Assembly (NCBI GenBank): GCA_024653965.1
Contig: JANLGW010000087.1
Span: forward strand, 1 to 42,941
Source of the DNA: Rhodospirillales bacterium
GTDB lineage: Bacteria; Pseudomonadota; Alphaproteobacteria; Rhodospirillales; Magnetovibrionaceae
Direction of reading: 5' to 3'
DNA: 42,941 bases
Shown: piece by piece, positions 31,939 to 40,823 of the stretch
How the letters are laid out: the number at the start of each line of letters is the position of its first letter
Numbering within the stretch: position 1 is the stretch's first letter
Made by a program: the position numbers and the translations under genes
Notes under the pieces: generated by a model
What the model was told of the DNA's origin: nothing
The model's input: the letters and a program-made list of their open reading frames with translations, nothing else
Database searches by the model: none

Positions 31939-32169
31939 TCAACCGCCCTTGGCGCGACGTTCGGCCAGCACGCGGAGCGCCTCGCGCCCCTTGTTGTGCA
32001 AATCTTCCATGGTGCCTTCTTTGGCCAAGTGCGCCTTCAAATCCAGCAGCGCGCCCAGCAAAGTCGCCTCGTCAAGCTCATGCAATCCGGTCATACGCAA
32101 CGTGCGCATGGGATCCTTGGCCGGGTCCATATTTTTAAAAGCCAACTTGCTCGGATCACGCTTCAACAT
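31939..32169 (-). CDS. small unknown protein downstream of pheA
   Basis: A 76-residue charged protein (MLKRDPSKLAFKNMDPAKDP and onward) with a helical second half rich in Leu, Glu and Lys (LHELDEATLLGALLDLKAHL); no known domain. The start was set at the ATG (32169); a TTG 24 bases upstream is in frame. It begins about 100 bases after the end of pheA on the same strand. Codon use resembles its neighbours, so it is probably real, but function is unknown. Confidence 0.55.
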   Translation of the reverse strand: MLKRDPSKLAFKNMDPAKDPMRTLRMTGLHELDEATLLGALLDLKAHLAKEGTMEDLHNKGREALRVLAERRAKGG

Positions 32170-32268
32170 GTGCGTTCGGTTCCACGGGGTCAAAAGTTAG
32201 GAGATATCATCCCCACTTAAAGCCAAACCGCCCCTTTGGCAAGGAGTTTGGCGGCACAAATACACGGC

Positions 32269-33117
32269 TTAACCGATCACATCTCGCGCCGGAGCAGCCG
32301 GGTACGCGCCCATCACTTTAATTTCATGGGTGAAAAAGTCCAATTCCTCAAACGCGCGTTTCATGGCCGGGTCTTCGGGATGGCCCTCGACCTCGGCGAA
32401 AAATTGCGCCGCCTGAAAACTGCCGCCGACAATATAACTTTCCAGTTTGGTCATATTGATGCCGTTGGTGGCGAAGCCGCCCAGCGCCTTATAGAGCGCA
32501 GCGGGAATGTTTTTGACGCGAAACACAAAGCTGGTCACCACCTTGCCCGCGCCCAAAGGCGGCATGGAAGCTTTGGCGGACATGACCAAAAAGCGCGTGG
32601 TGTTGTGCTCGGCGTCTTCGATATTGGCGCGCAGCGACACAAGGCCATAAATTTCCGCCGCCAGCTTGGACGCAATCGCGCCCTGGGTCGGATCATCCAA
32701 TTCCTTGATCATGTGCGCGGCGCCCGCCGTATCGGCATGCACCACGGGGACAACGCCCAAATCTTTGATCAGGCTACGGCACTGATTAAGCGCATGCACA
32801 TGACTGTGGACATGGGTCAATTCGCCGATACCCACCCCCGGTAGCGCCAACAAATGATGATCGATGCGCTGGTAATGTTCGCCGACGATGTGCAGCCCGG
32901 AATCGGGCAGCAGATGGTGAATATCGGCCACACGCCCGGCCACCGTATTGTCGATGGGGATCATCGCCAGCCGTGCCTTGCCGCTACGCACCGCGGCGAA
33001 AGCATCTTCAAAGGAATAACAGCCGAGCGTTTGCATGTTGGGAAACACGGCCCGGCAGGCCATATCGGAATTGGCCCCGGCTTCGCCCTGAAAGGCGATG
33101 GTGTTATCAGCGCTCAT
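32269..33117 (-). CDS. pheA: prephenate dehydratase
   Basis: The 282-residue enzyme turns prephenate into phenylpyruvate on the way to phenylalanine. The catalytic domain begins IAFQGEAGANSDMACRAVFP and holds PIDNTVAGRVADIHHLL, HTRFLV-type motif HNTTRFLVM (about 169-177) and conserved Ser/Thr in the active cleft. A C-terminal ACT domain (about 195-270, with GGFATNGINMTKLESYIVGG) binds phenylalanine for feedback inhibition by family knowledge. No chorismate mutase domain is fused, so it is the monofunctional form. kdsB is 17 bases upstream on the same strand. Confidence 0.96.
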   Translation of the reverse strand: MSADNTIAFQGEAGANSDMACRAVFPNMQTLGCYSFEDAFAAVRSGKARLAMIPIDNTVAGRVADIHHLLPDSGLHIVGEHYQRIDHHLLALPGVGIGELTHVHSHVHALNQCRSLIKDLGVVPVVHADTAGAAHMIKELDDPTQGAIASKLAAEIYGLVSLRANIEDAEHNTTRFLVMSAKASMPPLGAGKVVTSFVFRVKNIPAALYKALGGFATNGINMTKLESYIVGGSFQAAQFFAEVEGHPEDPAMKRAFEELDFFTHEIKVMGAYPAAPARDVIG

Positions 33118-33134
33118 CGTTCAGCCCTTTAAAA

Positions 33135-33881
33135 TCAAGCGCCCCGGAGCAAAAGCGTCCTGGCGCGGTCAAGATCGGCGGGAGTATCGACTCCGAACGG
33201 AACCGTGTCAACGCGGGCCGCATCGATGCGCATGCCGTTTTCCAAGGCGCGCAGCTGTTCCAGCTTTTCACGATTTTCCAACACCCCGGGTTTAAGCGCC
33301 ACAAAACGCTCCAGCGCGGCGCGGCGATAGGCGTAAATCCCGATATGGTGATACAACGGCCCATCGTTCGCGGGCACCGTGGCGCGGGAAAAATACAGCG
33401 CGCGGGCCACGTCTGAGCCGGGGCTAAAACCCAGCACCGCCTTAACGACGTTGGGATTGGTCTTTTCTTCTTCATCGACGATTTCGGCGACCAAGGTAGC
33501 GATATCCACGCCGGGGTCCGCCATCGGCTTAAGCACAGCCTGCACCACTTGAGGATCGATTACCGGCAGATCGCCCTGCAGATTGACGATGATGTCGTGG
33601 TTGCCCTGGGGATCGATACGTTGCAACGCTTCAAAAATGCGGTCCGAGCCGGAGGGATGGTTCGGATCGGTCAGCACCGCCCGTCCGCCGTGCGCCTCGA
33701 CGGCTCGCTGGATTTCGGCTTCGGCGCACGCCACCACCACCGGGCCGATGGCGGCTTCGGTGGCGCGTTTGAGCACCTGCACGATCATTGGTAACCCGGC
33801 GATATCGGCCAGCGGCTTGCCCGGCAGACGCGTCGACGCCATGCGCGCCGGAATAATGACAAGGGGAGACGAAGGGGCCAA
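33135..33881 (-). CDS. kdsB: 3-deoxy-manno-octulosonate cytidylyltransferase
   Basis: KdsB activates Kdo with CTP for lipopolysaccharide inner core synthesis. From a TTG at 33881 the protein has 248 residues, exactly the usual length, and begins [20 protein letters not shown] then GKPL, the nucleotide-binding start of the family. [10 protein letters not shown] contains the metal-binding Asp, and [15 protein letters not shown] is conserved. GAGGA stands 8 bases before the TTG. The frame extends to a GTG at 33920, but the added residues are not conserved. The presence of kdsB shows a Gram-negative cell with Kdo-type lipopolysaccharide. pheA follows 17 bases after the stop. Confidence 0.93.
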   Translation of the reverse strand: MAPSSPLVIIPARMASTRLPGKPLADIAGLPMIVQVLKRATEAAIGPVVVACAEAEIQRAVEAHGGRAVLTDPNHPSGSDRIFEALQRIDPQGNHDIIVNLQGDLPVIDPQVVQAVLKPMADPGVDIATLVAEIVDEEEKTNPNVVKAVLGFSPGSDVARALYFSRATVPANDGPLYHHIGIYAYRRAALERFVALKPGVLENREKLEQLRALENGMRIDAARVDTVPFGVDTPADLDRARTLLLRGA

Positions 33882-34055
33882 AATACAATTCCTCAAACCA
33901 TTGAACCTCAAAAGGACCACAGTCTTGAACGCTATTCAAGATATACGCATTGCCGGCGGCGTTGCAGGTGAGGCGAGCTTGCGTGTAAAGTAAGCCAACA
34001 CCCTCAATGGGCCGCATAAAGACACAAAGATCATAACGATAAAGGAAAGCGCGCC

Positions 34056-34631
34056 ATGCTCAAAAACATCCTCGGATCCATTGTCTTCGTCGTCGTCGTC
34101 CTCGCACTGATCAATTTCATCGGCGATGCCATGGTTGACCCGGCCACTTCACCGCAGTCGCCAAGCCCCCTGAAGGCTGAAATCCAGGCCCCCACGCCCG
34201 AATCCGCCAAAGTATCCGATGCCGCGCCCGAGGCGGATCAACCCGAAGAAGTCGAGCCCGAAGCGGTTGAGCCCAAGGTCGTTGAACCGCAAGAGACTGA
34301 GCGTACCATTGCCATGGCGGGCGACGCAGCCGCGGGCAAAAATATTTTCCGCAAAAAATGCATGGGCTGTCATACCGCGACCAAGGGTGAACCCGACCGT
34401 ACGGGACCGAACCTATGGGACGTCGTCGGGCGCAAAAAAGGCGCGTCCCCAGAATATCGTTATTCGACGCCCATGAAGGCTTTGGGCGGCGTGTGGAACG
34501 AGGCGGATATTTTAGGCTTCATCGCCGGGCCGCGCACCTTCCTGCCCGACACCAAGATGACCTTCGCCGGGATTAAAAACGAACAGGAACGCGCCGATAT
34601 CCTCGCCTTTCTCAACACCTTAAAGGACTAA
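34056..34631 (+). CDS. membrane-anchored cytochrome c (CycM-like)
   Basis: The 191-residue protein has an N-terminal anchor helix (about 4-22), a Pro/Glu/Val-rich spacer (about 30-85 with repeated VEPxxVEP) that holds the haem domain away from the membrane, and a class I cytochrome c domain. The domain has CMGCH (102-106), GPNLWDVVGR (117-126) and axial Met168 in FLPDTKMTFAG. This is the pattern of alphaproteobacterial CycM/cytochrome c552-type carriers linking the bc1 complex to oxidases. AAAGGA precedes the ATG at 34056. It starts an eight-gene plus-strand run; hisN lies 6 bases downstream. Confidence 0.92.
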   Translation: MLKNILGSIVFVVVVLALINFIGDAMVDPATSPQSPSPLKAEIQAPTPESAKVSDAAPEADQPEEVEPEAVEPKVVEPQETERTIAMAGDAAAGKNIFRKKCMGCHTATKGEPDRTGPNLWDVVGRKKGASPEYRYSTPMKALGGVWNEADILGFIAGPRTFLPDTKMTFAGIKNEQERADILAFLNTLKD

Positions 34632-34637
34632 CGGCGC

Positions 34638-35411
34638 ATGACCGATCTGCACCCCTTCACCACGCTGGCCGCTCGGCTGGCCGACGCCGCCCGGCCGGAA
34701 ATCATGAGCCGCTTTCGCACCGGCATCCACGCCGATGTAAAGGCCGACTGTTCGCCGGTGACCGAAGCCGATCGCGCTTCGGAACGCGCCATGCGCGCCC
34801 TGATCAGCGAAACCTTCCCCGACCATGGCATCTTGGGCGAGGAATACGGATCGGAAAACATCGATGCCGAATACGTGTGGGTGCTCGACCCCATTGACGG
34901 CACCAACTCGTTCGTCACCGGCAAACCCCTATTCGGCACGCTGATCGCACTCTGTCAAAACAAGGTGCCCATCGTCGGCGTCATCGATGCACCGGGGGTC
35001 GGCGAGCGCTGGATCGGGGCAAAAGGCCAGCCCACCACCTTGAACGGGCAGCCCGTGACCACCCGTCCGTGCGCCGAACTCAGCACATCGTGGCTGTACG
35101 CCACCACTCCGGCCATGTTCAAGGGCGACAACGCCGAAGCGTTCGCCCGCCTCAGCCAAGCCGCCTGGCGCACGGTATACGGCGGAGACTGTTACGCCTA
35201 TGGCCTGCTGGCATCGGGGCACGTCGACTTGGTGTGCGAGGCCAGCCTCGGCACCTATGATTTCTGCGCCTTAGCCCCGGTTATCGAGGGCGCAGGCGGC
35301 ATCATCACCGATTGGTATGGCAAATCACTTTCGATGAATTCCGACGGTCGAGTGCTGGCGGCGGGCGATAAAACACTGCATACTCTGGCTTTGAGGGCGC
35401 TTAATCGTTAA
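34638..35411 (+). CDS. hisN: histidinol-phosphatase (inositol monophosphatase-like HisN)
   Basis: The 257-residue inositol-monophosphatase-fold enzyme has Mg2+ site residues in GEEYG (near 69-73) and VLDPIDGTNSF (near 82-92), and then GGDCYAYGLLASGHVDLVCE and YDFCALAPVIEGAGGIITDW. The tail of the second block and the GGDCYAYG motif are characteristic of HisN, which dephosphorylates histidinol phosphate in histidine synthesis in many Alphaproteobacteria, rather than of inositol or fructose bisphosphatases. It follows the cytochrome gene by 6 bases and precedes the diguanylate cyclase gene by 26. Confidence 0.9.
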   Translation: MTDLHPFTTLAARLADAARPEIMSRFRTGIHADVKADCSPVTEADRASERAMRALISETFPDHGILGEEYGSENIDAEYVWVLDPIDGTNSFVTGKPLFGTLIALCQNKVPIVGVIDAPGVGERWIGAKGQPTTLNGQPVTTRPCAELSTSWLYATTPAMFKGDNAEAFARLSQAAWRTVYGGDCYAYGLLASGHVDLVCEASLGTYDFCALAPVIEGAGGIITDWYGKSLSMNSDGRVLAAGDKTLHTLALRALNR

Positions 35412-35437
35412 TTGTTCCCCGGAGGGGGCATGTTCTG

Positions 35438-36712
35438 ATGACCGAAAAACACGATTGGGAAGCCGAGCTTCTCTGCGCCATCTCCAATTTGGTCTGCGTG
35501 CTCAACCAAGGACGCATCACTTATATCAATCCCGCAGGCATCACGATGTTGAGCGCCAAAGACGCCGATGCCGTATTGGGCCACGAGTTGGCGGATTTTG
35601 TGCATGCCGACTACGCCGATCTGCTGGCGCTGGGTATCGAGGCCTTCGCCGAGGAAGAAGCCGGCATTCCATTGAAACTACGCCCCATCAATGCTTCGCC
35701 CATCGACGTGCAGATGCGGGTGCGCGAATTGAAAGACCGCGCCGATGGCGACTACATGGTCGAGTGTCGCGACATTTCAAACTATATCCGCGCCTCTGAA
35801 GATGCGCGGCGGCGCGAACAGCGCTTGGGCGGCGTGCTGGCTACGGTCGGCGACGCCATCATCACCATCGACCAAAAAGGCATCATGCAGACCGTCAACC
35901 CCGCAGCCGAACGCATGTTCGGTTACGCCAAAAACGAAATGATTGCTCAGAACGTCAAATTACTGATGCCCGACCAATACGCCGACCACCACGACCAATA
36001 CTTGGACCACCACGTCAAATCCGGCGAATCGCGCCTTATCGGGCGGTCGCGCGAACTTGAGGGACAGCACAAAGACGGCACCAGATTTCCCATCGAGCTG
36101 TCGGTGACGGAACTGCGCGAAGGCACCCAACGCCTATTCACCGGCGTGGTGCGCGACATCACCGAACGCAGAAAAGCTCAGGAAAAAATCGAACACCTGG
36201 CTCATCACGATCCTTTGACGGGCCTGCCCAACCGCAATCTGTTCACCGAACGCATGGAGCGCGCAATCTATCGCGCCAAACGATCCGGCAAACCGTTGGG
36301 CCTGATGTTCGTCGATTTAGACAAGTTCAAACCCATCAACGATCAACTGGGACACGAAGCCGGAGACACGGTGCTCAAGACGGTAGCCGAGCGCATGGCC
36401 CATTGCGTGCGAACGTCCGATACCGTGGCGCGCATCGGCGGCGACGAATTCGTTGCCATCTTGGAAAATCTGGACCACTGGGAAAGCGCCGCTGTAGTGG
36501 CGCAAAAAATCATCCGCGCCCTAACCCAGCCCATCGATGTCTCCACCAACAAAACCGCACAGGTAGGCGCATCCATCGGCATCGCCATTTTCCCCGGAGA
36601 CGGCAATACCCTTGACGATCTGTCGCGCGCCGCAGACGTCGCCATGTACGCGGTCAAAGAAGCGGGCCGCAACAACTTCAAATTTTTCAACCAGCTCAAC
36701 AGCGCCGCTTAA
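35438..36712 (+). CDS. PAS-PAS-GGDEF diguanylate cyclase with FixL-like second PAS
   Basis: The 424-residue protein has a first PAS domain (about 12-120), a second PAS (about 128-245) and a GGDEF domain (about 250-424). The cyclase is intact: DPLTGLPNRNLF, FVDLDKFKPINDQLGHEAGD and GGDEF (334-338), with an inhibitory RxxD site RTSD at 325-328, so it should make c-di-GMP from two GTP and be product-inhibited. The second PAS has LLMPDQYADHHDQYLDHH, in which His185 lines up with the haem-binding His of FixL, and Arg205 with the FixL pocket Arg. An oxygen or redox sensor is therefore possible, but many non-haem PAS domains share this motif. It is flanked by hisN and yejA with short gaps. Confidence 0.9.
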   Translation: MTEKHDWEAELLCAISNLVCVLNQGRITYINPAGITMLSAKDADAVLGHELADFVHADYADLLALGIEAFAEEEAGIPLKLRPINASPIDVQMRVRELKDRADGDYMVECRDISNYIRASEDARRREQRLGGVLATVGDAIITIDQKGIMQTVNPAAERMFGYAKNEMIAQNVKLLMPDQYADHHDQYLDHHVKSGESRLIGRSRELEGQHKDGTRFPIELSVTELREGTQRLFTGVVRDITERRKAQEKIEHLAHHDPLTGLPNRNLFTERMERAIYRAKRSGKPLGLMFVDLDKFKPINDQLGHEAGDTVLKTVAERMAHCVRTSDTVARIGGDEFVAILENLDHWESAAVVAQKIIRALTQPIDVSTNKTAQVGASIGIAIFPGDGNTLDDLSRAADVAMYAVKEAGRNNFKFFNQLNSAA

Positions 36713-36723
36713 AAGGGACGCTC

Positions 36724-38610
36724 ATGATCCGGCCCAACACCGTTTTTACCTTCGCCCTTTGCGCTTTCATGCTGATGCCTTGGGCCGCCGTCGAAGCAGA
36801 TGACGCGCACCACCCGCAAACCACGCCCCCGCAGATTAGCAGCGAAGAGACCGTCGCCACGCACGCCATCGCCATGCATGGCCAGCCAAAATACGCGGCG
36901 GATTTCACCCACTTTGATTACGTCAACGCAGAAGCACCCAAGGGCGGCACGCTGCACCAGGGCGCGCAAGGCAGCTTCGACAGCTTCAACCCGTTCATCA
37001 TCAAAGGCGACAGCGCCGCAGGCGCAGGCAGCATTTACGACACGCTGATGACACCCAGCGAAGACGAGGCCTTTTCCCAGTACGGGCTGCTCGCCGAAAC
37101 CGTAGACATGCCCGATGACCGCAGTTGGATTGCGTTTCACCTGCGCAGCAACGCCAAATGGCACGACGGCCAGCCCATCACCGCCGACGACGTGATCTGG
37201 ACCTTCAATACCTTGATGGAAAAAGGCGCGCCGTTTTACCGCTTTTATTATGCCAGCGTCGCGAAAATCGAAAAACTCGATGAACGCAGCGTCAAGTTCA
37301 CCTTCAAACCCGGCGAAAACCGCGAGCTGCCCCTGATCGTCGGGCAAATGGCGGTGCTGCCCAAACATTATTGGCAAACCCGGGATTTTGAAAAAACCAC
37401 GCTGGAACCGCCCTTAGGCTCCGGCCCGTACAAATTCGGCGCGTTCGAAGCGGGTCGTTACGTGCAATATGATCGGGTGAACGATTACTGGGGCAAAGAC
37501 TTAGCAGTCAATGTCGGCAAAGCCAATTTCGACGCGCTGCGTTATGAATACTTCCGCGACGAAAACGTGATGGTCGAGGCGTTCAAGGGCGGGGTTATCG
37601 ACCTTAGGGTCGAAAACATTTCCAAGATCTGGGCCACCGCCTACGACATCCCCGAAGTCGCAAACGGCCAGATCGTCAAAGAAGAACTGAGCCACCAGCG
37701 CACCGCGCCGATCCAGGGTTATATCTTTAACCTGCGCCGCGACCTGTTCAAGGATGCGCGGGTACGTCAAGCGCTAGCCTATGCGTTCGATTTTGAATGG
37801 TCCAACCGCAATCTGTTTTACGGCCAATACGCCCGTTCGCGCAGCTATTTTGGCAACTCCGAACTGGAAGCCAAAGGCTTGCCTCAGGGCCGCGAGCTGG
37901 AAATTTTAAACGCTTACCGCGGGCGCATTCCCGACCAAGTGTTCACCGCCGAATACACCCCGCCCGCCACCGACGGCGACGGACGCATCCGCGACAACCT
38001 GCGCGAAGCGGATCGGCTGCTCAAGGAAGCCGGCTGGGAAATACAAGGTGCGCAGCGTGTCCATAAAGATAGCGGCCAGGTTTTCGACTTTGAAATCATG
38101 CTGGTCAGTCCCGCCTTCGAGCGCGTCACCTTGCCCTTTTCCAAGAACTTGGAACGCTTAGGCATCACCGCGCATGTGCGCACGGTCGATTCTTCGCAGT
38201 ACGTCAAACGAACGGAAACGTTCGATTTCGACATGATCACCTCGATTTGGGGCCAGTCCCTATCGCCGGGCAACGAACAGCGCGATTTTTGGGGTTCAGG
38301 CGCGGCGCAAACCGAGGGTAGCCGCAACCTCATCGGCATCAACGATGCTGTGGTGGACGAATTGATCGAATTGCTGATCGCCGCACCCAACCGCGAAGAA
38401 CTGGTGGCGCGCACCCGCGCACTGGACCGTGTGTTGCAATGGGGGCATTATCTGATTCCACAGTGGTATTCCAGCATCGACCGCATCATCTATTGGAACA
38501 AGCTATCGCACCCCGACGTCATCCCCCTGCAGGGCGCGGATTTAGGCTCGTGGTGGTTTGACGCCACCAAAGCCGCGACGATCAAAAGCGCCAACGGGCA
38601 GGCTAAATGA
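36724..38610 (+). CDS. yejA: ABC transporter periplasmic binding protein, YejA type
   Basis: A 628-residue family 5 solute-binding protein for oligopeptides. It has an N-terminal signal peptide ([20 protein letters not shown], cleavage near VEA at 25), then the family pattern GLAETV-type start, [45 protein letters not shown] and DVRVxN-like regions. YejA proteins deliver peptides (in E. coli also microcin C; in some Alphaproteobacteria peptidoglycan fragments) to the YejBEF membrane complex. It is followed by yejB after 37 bases. The GGDEF gene lies 11 bases upstream, an unusual regulatory neighbour. Confidence 0.94.
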   Translation: MIRPNTVFTFALCAFMLMPWAAVEADDAHHPQTTPPQISSEETVATHAIAMHGQPKYAADFTHFDYVNAEAPKGGTLHQGAQGSFDSFNPFIIKGDSAAGAGSIYDTLMTPSEDEAFSQYGLLAETVDMPDDRSWIAFHLRSNAKWHDGQPITADDVIWTFNTLMEKGAPFYRFYYASVAKIEKLDERSVKFTFKPGENRELPLIVGQMAVLPKHYWQTRDFEKTTLEPPLGSGPYKFGAFEAGRYVQYDRVNDYWGKDLAVNVGKANFDALRYEYFRDENVMVEAFKGGVIDLRVENISKIWATAYDIPEVANGQIVKEELSHQRTAPIQGYIFNLRRDLFKDARVRQALAYAFDFEWSNRNLFYGQYARSRSYFGNSELEAKGLPQGRELEILNAYRGRIPDQVFTAEYTPPATDGDGRIRDNLREADRLLKEAGWEIQGAQRVHKDSGQVFDFEIMLVSPAFERVTLPFSKNLERLGITAHVRTVDSSQYVKRTETFDFDMITSIWGQSLSPGNEQRDFWGSGAAQTEGSRNLIGINDAVVDELIELLIAAPNREELVARTRALDRVLQWGHYLIPQWYSSIDRIIYWNKLSHPDVIPLQGADLGSWWFDATKAATIKSANGQAK

Positions 38611-38647
38611 ACTTAAGTTCCATAACCAGCACAGGCAAATAGCCACC

Positions 38648-39769
38648 ATGTTCGCTTACATCCTCCGCCGTTTGCTGTTTATCGTGCCGACGTTGCTCGG
38701 CATTATGGTGGTGAACTTCGTCATCGTCCAAGCCGCGCCCGGCGGCCCGGTGGAACAGATGATCGCCAAAATTCAAGGCACCGCCGTGGACGCCACCGCG
38801 CGGGTATCCGGCGCGGGCGGAGATATGTCCGGGCAGACTCAGAAACAAGGCACCGGACAAAGTAACGGCGGTGCCGCGCCCAACAGCAAATATCGCGGCG
38901 CGCAGGGTCTCGACCCTGAATTCATCAAACAACTGGAACGCATGTACGGCTTCGACAAACCCGCCCATGAACGCTTTTTACTGATGATGAAAAATTACGC
39001 GGTGTTCGATTTTGGCGACAGCTATTTTCGTGATCGCGCCGTCGTCGATTTGGTCATCGACAAGATGCCGGTATCCATCTCGCTGGGGCTGTGGACCACG
39101 CTGCTGGTTTATCTGATCTCAATCCCGCTCGGCATCATGAAGGCGGTGCGCGATGGATCCAAGTTCGATGTGGCGACGTCGTCGGTAGTCATCGTGGGCA
39201 ATGCCATTCCCAGTTTTCTGTTTGCGATTTTATTGATCGTGCTGTTTGCGGGCGGGCGCTATTTCGATTGGTTCCCCTTGCGCGGCTTGGTGTCGGACAA
39301 TTTTGCCGAACTTTCCATTTTGGGCAAAGTCAAAGATTACCTGTGGCACATGGTGCTGCCGGTGGGGTCGATGGTCATCGGCGGTTTTGCCGGGTTGGCC
39401 ATGCTGACAAAAAATTCATACATGGAAGAAATCAACAAACAATACGTCATGACCGCGCGCGCCAAGGGACTGACCGAGCGCCGCGTCATGTACGGCCATG
39501 TGTTCCGCAACGCCATGCTGATCGTGGTGGCGGGTTTTCCCGGCGCGTTCATCGGTATTTTGTTCACTGGCTCGCTGCTCACCGAAATCATCTTTTCGCT
39601 CGACGGCATCGGCCTGTTGGGCTTCAACGCCGCCATCAACCGGGATTATCCGGTGATGTTCGGCACGCTGTATTTTTTCACGCTGTTGGGGCTGTTGCTT
39701 AACTTGGTGGGCGACATCATGTACCACGTCATCGACCCGCGCATCACGTTCGACAAGCTGGAGCGTTAA
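38648..39769 (+). CDS. yejB: ABC transporter permease, YejB type
   Basis: The 373-residue permease begins [20 protein letters not shown] (first membrane helix) and has a long periplasmic insert before the second helix (about 55-105, Gly/Gln-rich, typical of YejB), then five more helices. The EAA-type motif is [20 protein letters not shown], which contacts the ATPase. The ATG at 38648 is chosen; the frame extends upstream into the yejA end without a conserved part. yejE begins 1 base after the stop, and the genes are surely co-transcribed. Confidence 0.95.
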   Translation: MFAYILRRLLFIVPTLLGIMVVNFVIVQAAPGGPVEQMIAKIQGTAVDATARVSGAGGDMSGQTQKQGTGQSNGGAAPNSKYRGAQGLDPEFIKQLERMYGFDKPAHERFLLMMKNYAVFDFGDSYFRDRAVVDLVIDKMPVSISLGLWTTLLVYLISIPLGIMKAVRDGSKFDVATSSVVIVGNAIPSFLFAILLIVLFAGGRYFDWFPLRGLVSDNFAELSILGKVKDYLWHMVLPVGSMVIGGFAGLAMLTKNSYMEEINKQYVMTARAKGLTERRVMYGHVFRNAMLIVVAGFPGAFIGILFTGSLLTEIIFSLDGIGLLGFNAAINRDYPVMFGTLYFFTLLGLLLNLVGDIMYHVIDPRITFDKLER

Positions 39770-39770
39770 G

Positions 39771-40823
39771 ATGGCGCAGAGAACTTTTTTCGGCATGACG
39801 ATTTCGCCGATCAACCAACGCCGCTGGACCAACTTCAAAGCCAATCGGCGCGGCTATTGGTCGCTGTGGCTGTTTTTGATTTTGTTCGTCTTCACCATGT
39901 GCGCGGAATTGGTCGCCAACGACCGCCCGGTCATCGTCAAGTTCGAGGGGCAATATTACGCGCCGATCCTGTTCGATTATCCCGAAACGACGTTCGGCGG
40001 ATTTTTGGAAACGCCCGCCGAATATTCCGACCCCGAAGTCCAAGACATGATCAACGCGCAAGGCTGGATCGTATGGCCGGTGGTGCGGTTTTCTTATGAC
40101 ACCGTGAACTACGCCCTTGCCGAACCGGCACCCAGCCCACCCAGCAAGGAAAACGTCTTCGGCACCGACGATCAGGGCCGCGACGTAGCGGCACGCCTGA
40201 TTTACGGCTTTCGTATTTCGGTGCTGTTCGGACTGACGCTGACGATCATCAGTTCCGCCATCGGCGTGGCGGCGGGCGCGGTGCAGGGTTATTTCGGCGG
40301 CTGGACGGATTTATTGTTCCAACGCTTCATCGAAATCTGGGCGGGGCTGCCGACGCTCTATCTGCTGATCATCTTGGCCAGCATCGTTGAGCCTAATTTC
40401 TGGTGGCTGCTGGGCATCATGCTGATGTTTTCGTGGATGAGTTTGGTGGGTGTGGTGCGCGCGGAGTTTTTGAAAACACGCAACTTCGATTATGTGCGCG
40501 CCGCCCGCGCGCTGGGCGTATCCAACGCCACCATCATGCGCCGCCATATCCTGCCCAACGCCATGGTCGCGACCATCACCTTTTTACCGTTCATCACATC
40601 GGGTTCCATCGTCACGCTCACCGCGCTGGACTTTTTAGGCTTCGGCCTGCCCGCCGGATCGGCGTCGCTGGGCGAGCTTTTAAATCAAGGTAAATCCAAT
40701 CTGCATGCGCCGTGGCTGGGCATCACCTCGTTCGTGGTCATTTCGGTGATGCTGACACTGTTGGTGTTCATCGGTGAAGCGGTGCGCGATGCCTTCGATC
40801 CACGAAAGGTGTTTCGCCAATGA
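39771..40823 (+). CDS. yejE: ABC transporter permease, YejE type
   Basis: The 350-residue second permease subunit begins with a cytoplasmic segment, a first helix YWSLWLFLILFVFTMCAELV (29-48), a periplasmic loop of about 90 residues, then the helices of the channel. The ATPase-contacting loop is FLKTRNFDYVRAARALGVSN, followed by RRHILPNAM. It shows the GTDDQGRDV motif common to DppC/OppC-type permeases. Its stop overlaps the start of yejF (ATGA). Together with YejB it forms the membrane channel of a peptide importer. Confidence 0.95.
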   Translation: MAQRTFFGMTISPINQRRWTNFKANRRGYWSLWLFLILFVFTMCAELVANDRPVIVKFEGQYYAPILFDYPETTFGGFLETPAEYSDPEVQDMINAQGWIVWPVVRFSYDTVNYALAEPAPSPPSKENVFGTDDQGRDVAARLIYGFRISVLFGLTLTIISSAIGVAAGAVQGYFGGWTDLLFQRFIEIWAGLPTLYLLIILASIVEPNFWWLLGIMLMFSWMSLVGVVRAEFLKTRNFDYVRAARALGVSNATIMRRHILPNAMVATITFLPFITSGSIVTLTALDFLGFGLPAGSASLGELLNQGKSNLHAPWLGITSFVVISVMLTLLVFIGEAVRDAFDPRKVFRQ

